From: Desulfobulbaceae bacterium
GTDB taxonomy: Bacteria; Desulfobacterota; Desulfobulbia; Desulfobulbales; SURF-16
Reading direction: 5' to 3'
Assembly (NCBI GenBank): GCA_024763495.1
Contig: JANTFJ010000156.1
Span: 1 to 6,409, forward strand
DNA: 6,409 bases
In this document: piece by piece, positions 5,804 to 6,409 of the stretch
How positions within the stretch are numbered: the first letter of the stretch is position 1
How the letters are laid out: each line of letters begins with the position of its first letter
The notes under the pieces: model-generated
What the model saw: only the letters and a program-made list of their open reading frames with translations
What the model was told of the DNA's origin: nothing
Databases searched by the model: none
Program-made: the position numbers and the translations under genes

Positions 5804-6274
5804 TTAATGAATTGCCATATATTGCTGTTGCGCCTGGGCAGCCAGTTTTTTGTCACCCATTCGCAGGTAGGCCTTTTCCATCATAATCCAATTACTCCTG
5901 ATTATCCTGGTATTGTTCCCGGCAAGACTGTTTGACTTCAGGCAGAACTGCACACTCTGGGAGGGTTGATTTTCAGCCAGTTTAAGTTGAGCCATGGCAT
6001 GCCATAATTCTTCATTGCTCGAATCAATGCGAAGCGCTCTTTCCAATAATATTTCGGCCTGGGAATATTGACCGGCAGCCATTGTCTGTTCAGCGTCCTT
6101 CAGCAGTCTGTTCGATGCCGTATTCTTGTCCTGTTTTTTGACAGGATGAGGATAATTTACGATTTTTTGTCGCGGAGCGCAGCCCCCTCCCAGCAATAAA
6201 GTCAGCCATAATGGCAAAAACATGAGCGTTGGTATCAACCAATATTTTTCTTTTCTTTTTTTGTAACTATTCAT
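5804..6274 (-). CDS. Small TPR-repeat lipoprotein
   Basis: This 156-aa protein has a positively charged N-terminus (KKRKEK), a hydrophobic segment (about 12-28) and LLLGGGC with C32, a plausible though non-ideal lipobox (GGGC). It is therefore probably anchored to a membrane on the periplasmic side. The mature part holds tetratricopeptide repeats: one at about 54-86 (AEQTMAAGQYSQAEILLERA, ending ALRIDSS), a second at about 88-118, and a weaker third at about 124-153 (MMEKAYLRMGDKKLAAQ). TPRs bind other proteins, so an adaptor or assembly role is likely; the partner is not known. The ATG at 6274 is chosen because the charged and hydrophobic signal starts there. The frame stays open to an ATG at 6358, but that extension would bury the signal and crosses a structured leader. 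TAGGTG, about ten bases upstream, is a weak ribosome site. It is the first of three co-oriented envelope genes. Confidence 0.8.
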   Translation of the reverse strand: MNSYKKRKEKYWLIPTLMFLPLWLTLLLGGGCAPRQKIVNYPHPVKKQDKNTASNRLLKDAEQTMAAGQYSQAEILLERALRIDSSNEELWHAMAQLKLAENQPSQSVQFCLKSNSLAGNNTRIIRSNWIMMEKAYLRMGDKKLAAQAQQQYMAIH

Positions 6275-6290
6275 GGGGTAAGCACCTACG

Positions 6291-6318
6291 CTTTTTCCAA
6301 GACTCCGCTTGGAAAAAG
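6291..6318 (-). repeat. Perfect 11-bp inverted repeat in the leader
   Basis: CTTTTTCCAAG and its exact complement CTTGGAAAAAG flank a 6-base centre. The repeat ends 16 bases before the chosen ATG at 6274. Confidence 0.85.
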
Positions 6319-6333
6319 AGGCCCCTTCGGGGC
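6313..6333 (-). terminator. Short GC-rich hairpin with T-run (terminator or attenuator candidate)
   Basis: On the minus strand GCCCC-GAA-GGGGC is followed by CTCTTTTT. The 5-bp stem is short but all G-C. It could end a gene lying beyond the right edge, or attenuate transcription into the TPR lipoprotein gene. The T-run is only five bases, so the termination strength is doubtful. Confidence 0.35.
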
Positions 6334-6390
6334 AGTTGAATCTGCAATCATGATGCATATATTTATTGGGTATAGCCCTTGTGAAATTTA

Positions 6391-6396
6391 ATCATA
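6391..6396 (-). promoter_or_regulatory. Candidate -10 box for the envelope gene cluster
   Basis: TATGAT on the minus strand matches the sigma-70 -10 consensus at five of six positions. The corresponding -35 box would lie just outside the window, so it cannot be checked. It would place the start near 6384 and give a leader of about 110 bases containing the hairpins. The region is AT-rich, so chance is likely enough to keep this low. Confidence 0.2.
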
Positions 6397-6409
6397 TAAT
6401 TACGCGTAA

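Larger units (their letters stand above)
6275..6390 (-). promoter_or_regulatory. Structured 5' leader of the TPR lipoprotein gene (possible attenuator)
   Basis: Read on the minus strand, the leader holds three candidate hairpins in order. The first is GCAG/CTGC (6342-6345 with 6332-6335). The second is the GC-only stem GCCCC-GAA-GGGGC (6321-6333), followed by CTCTTTTT. The third is a perfect 11-bp stem CTTTTTCCAAG/CTTGGAAAAAG (6308-6318 with 6291-6301) with a 6-base loop. The second hairpin plus its T-run looks like a short intrinsic terminator, and that T-run is the 5' arm of the third stem, so folding of one could affect the other. The first and second also share two bases. I do not recognise a known riboswitch class. 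The regulatory role is inference. Confidence 0.4.

Noticed and set aside
6275..6358. A longer N-terminus for the TPR lipoprotein (start at 6358)
   Set aside because: The extension runs through the hairpin leader, would place 28 non-hydrophobic residues before a lipoprotein signal, and lacks a ribosome site.
1..6409. CRISPR array, tRNA, rRNA or phage/transposase genes
   Set aside because: I saw no regularly spaced short repeats, no cloverleaf-like T-arm or anticodon pattern, and no transposase or integrase motifs in any frame.

Overview
All recognisable genes in this window lie on the minus strand, so they are read from right to left. The composition is moderate. The gene content and the short terminal repeats of the GGGTCAAATCTTTAT type recall Desulfobacterota (sulfate-reducer-like Deltaproteobacteria). 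That assignment is an inference from repeat style and protein flavour, not from a marker gene. No rRNA, tRNA, CRISPR array or intact transposase gene is visible.

Left block (1-2407): the start of a type I restriction-modification operon. An intact EcoEI-type hsdR (782 aa, GTG start) is followed, with a 4-base ATGA overlap, by the first 20 codons of hsdM, which runs off the left edge. An hsdS gene is expected beyond the edge but cannot be seen.

Middle (2408-2859): 452 bp without a gene. It holds a possible hsdR promoter with a palindrome at the predicted transcription start. It also holds a compact MITE/REP-like element of about 143 bp with 22/23-bp terminal inverted repeats around a perfect 20-bp hairpin, and a solo related half-repeat.

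Right block (2860-6274): three co-oriented genes for exported or envelope proteins, separated by 58 and 102 bp. In transcription order they are a small TPR lipoprotein (156 aa), a periplasmic or lipid-anchored retropepsin-like aspartic protease (251 aa), and a 675-aa secreted three-part protein. The last combines an SGNH-type hydrolase domain, two near-identical 108-aa-period beta-type repeats, and a C-terminal YbhB-like PEBP domain. The first gene is preceded by a structured leader (6275-6390) with attenuator-like hairpins. The three may be one transcription unit with a cell-envelope role. Nothing in the sequence ties them functionally to the restriction system.

The most unusual items are the SGNH-repeat-PEBP fusion, the MITE-like element in front of hsdR, and the structured leader of the TPR lipoprotein gene. 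No clearly new multi-gene system can be demonstrated from this window alone.
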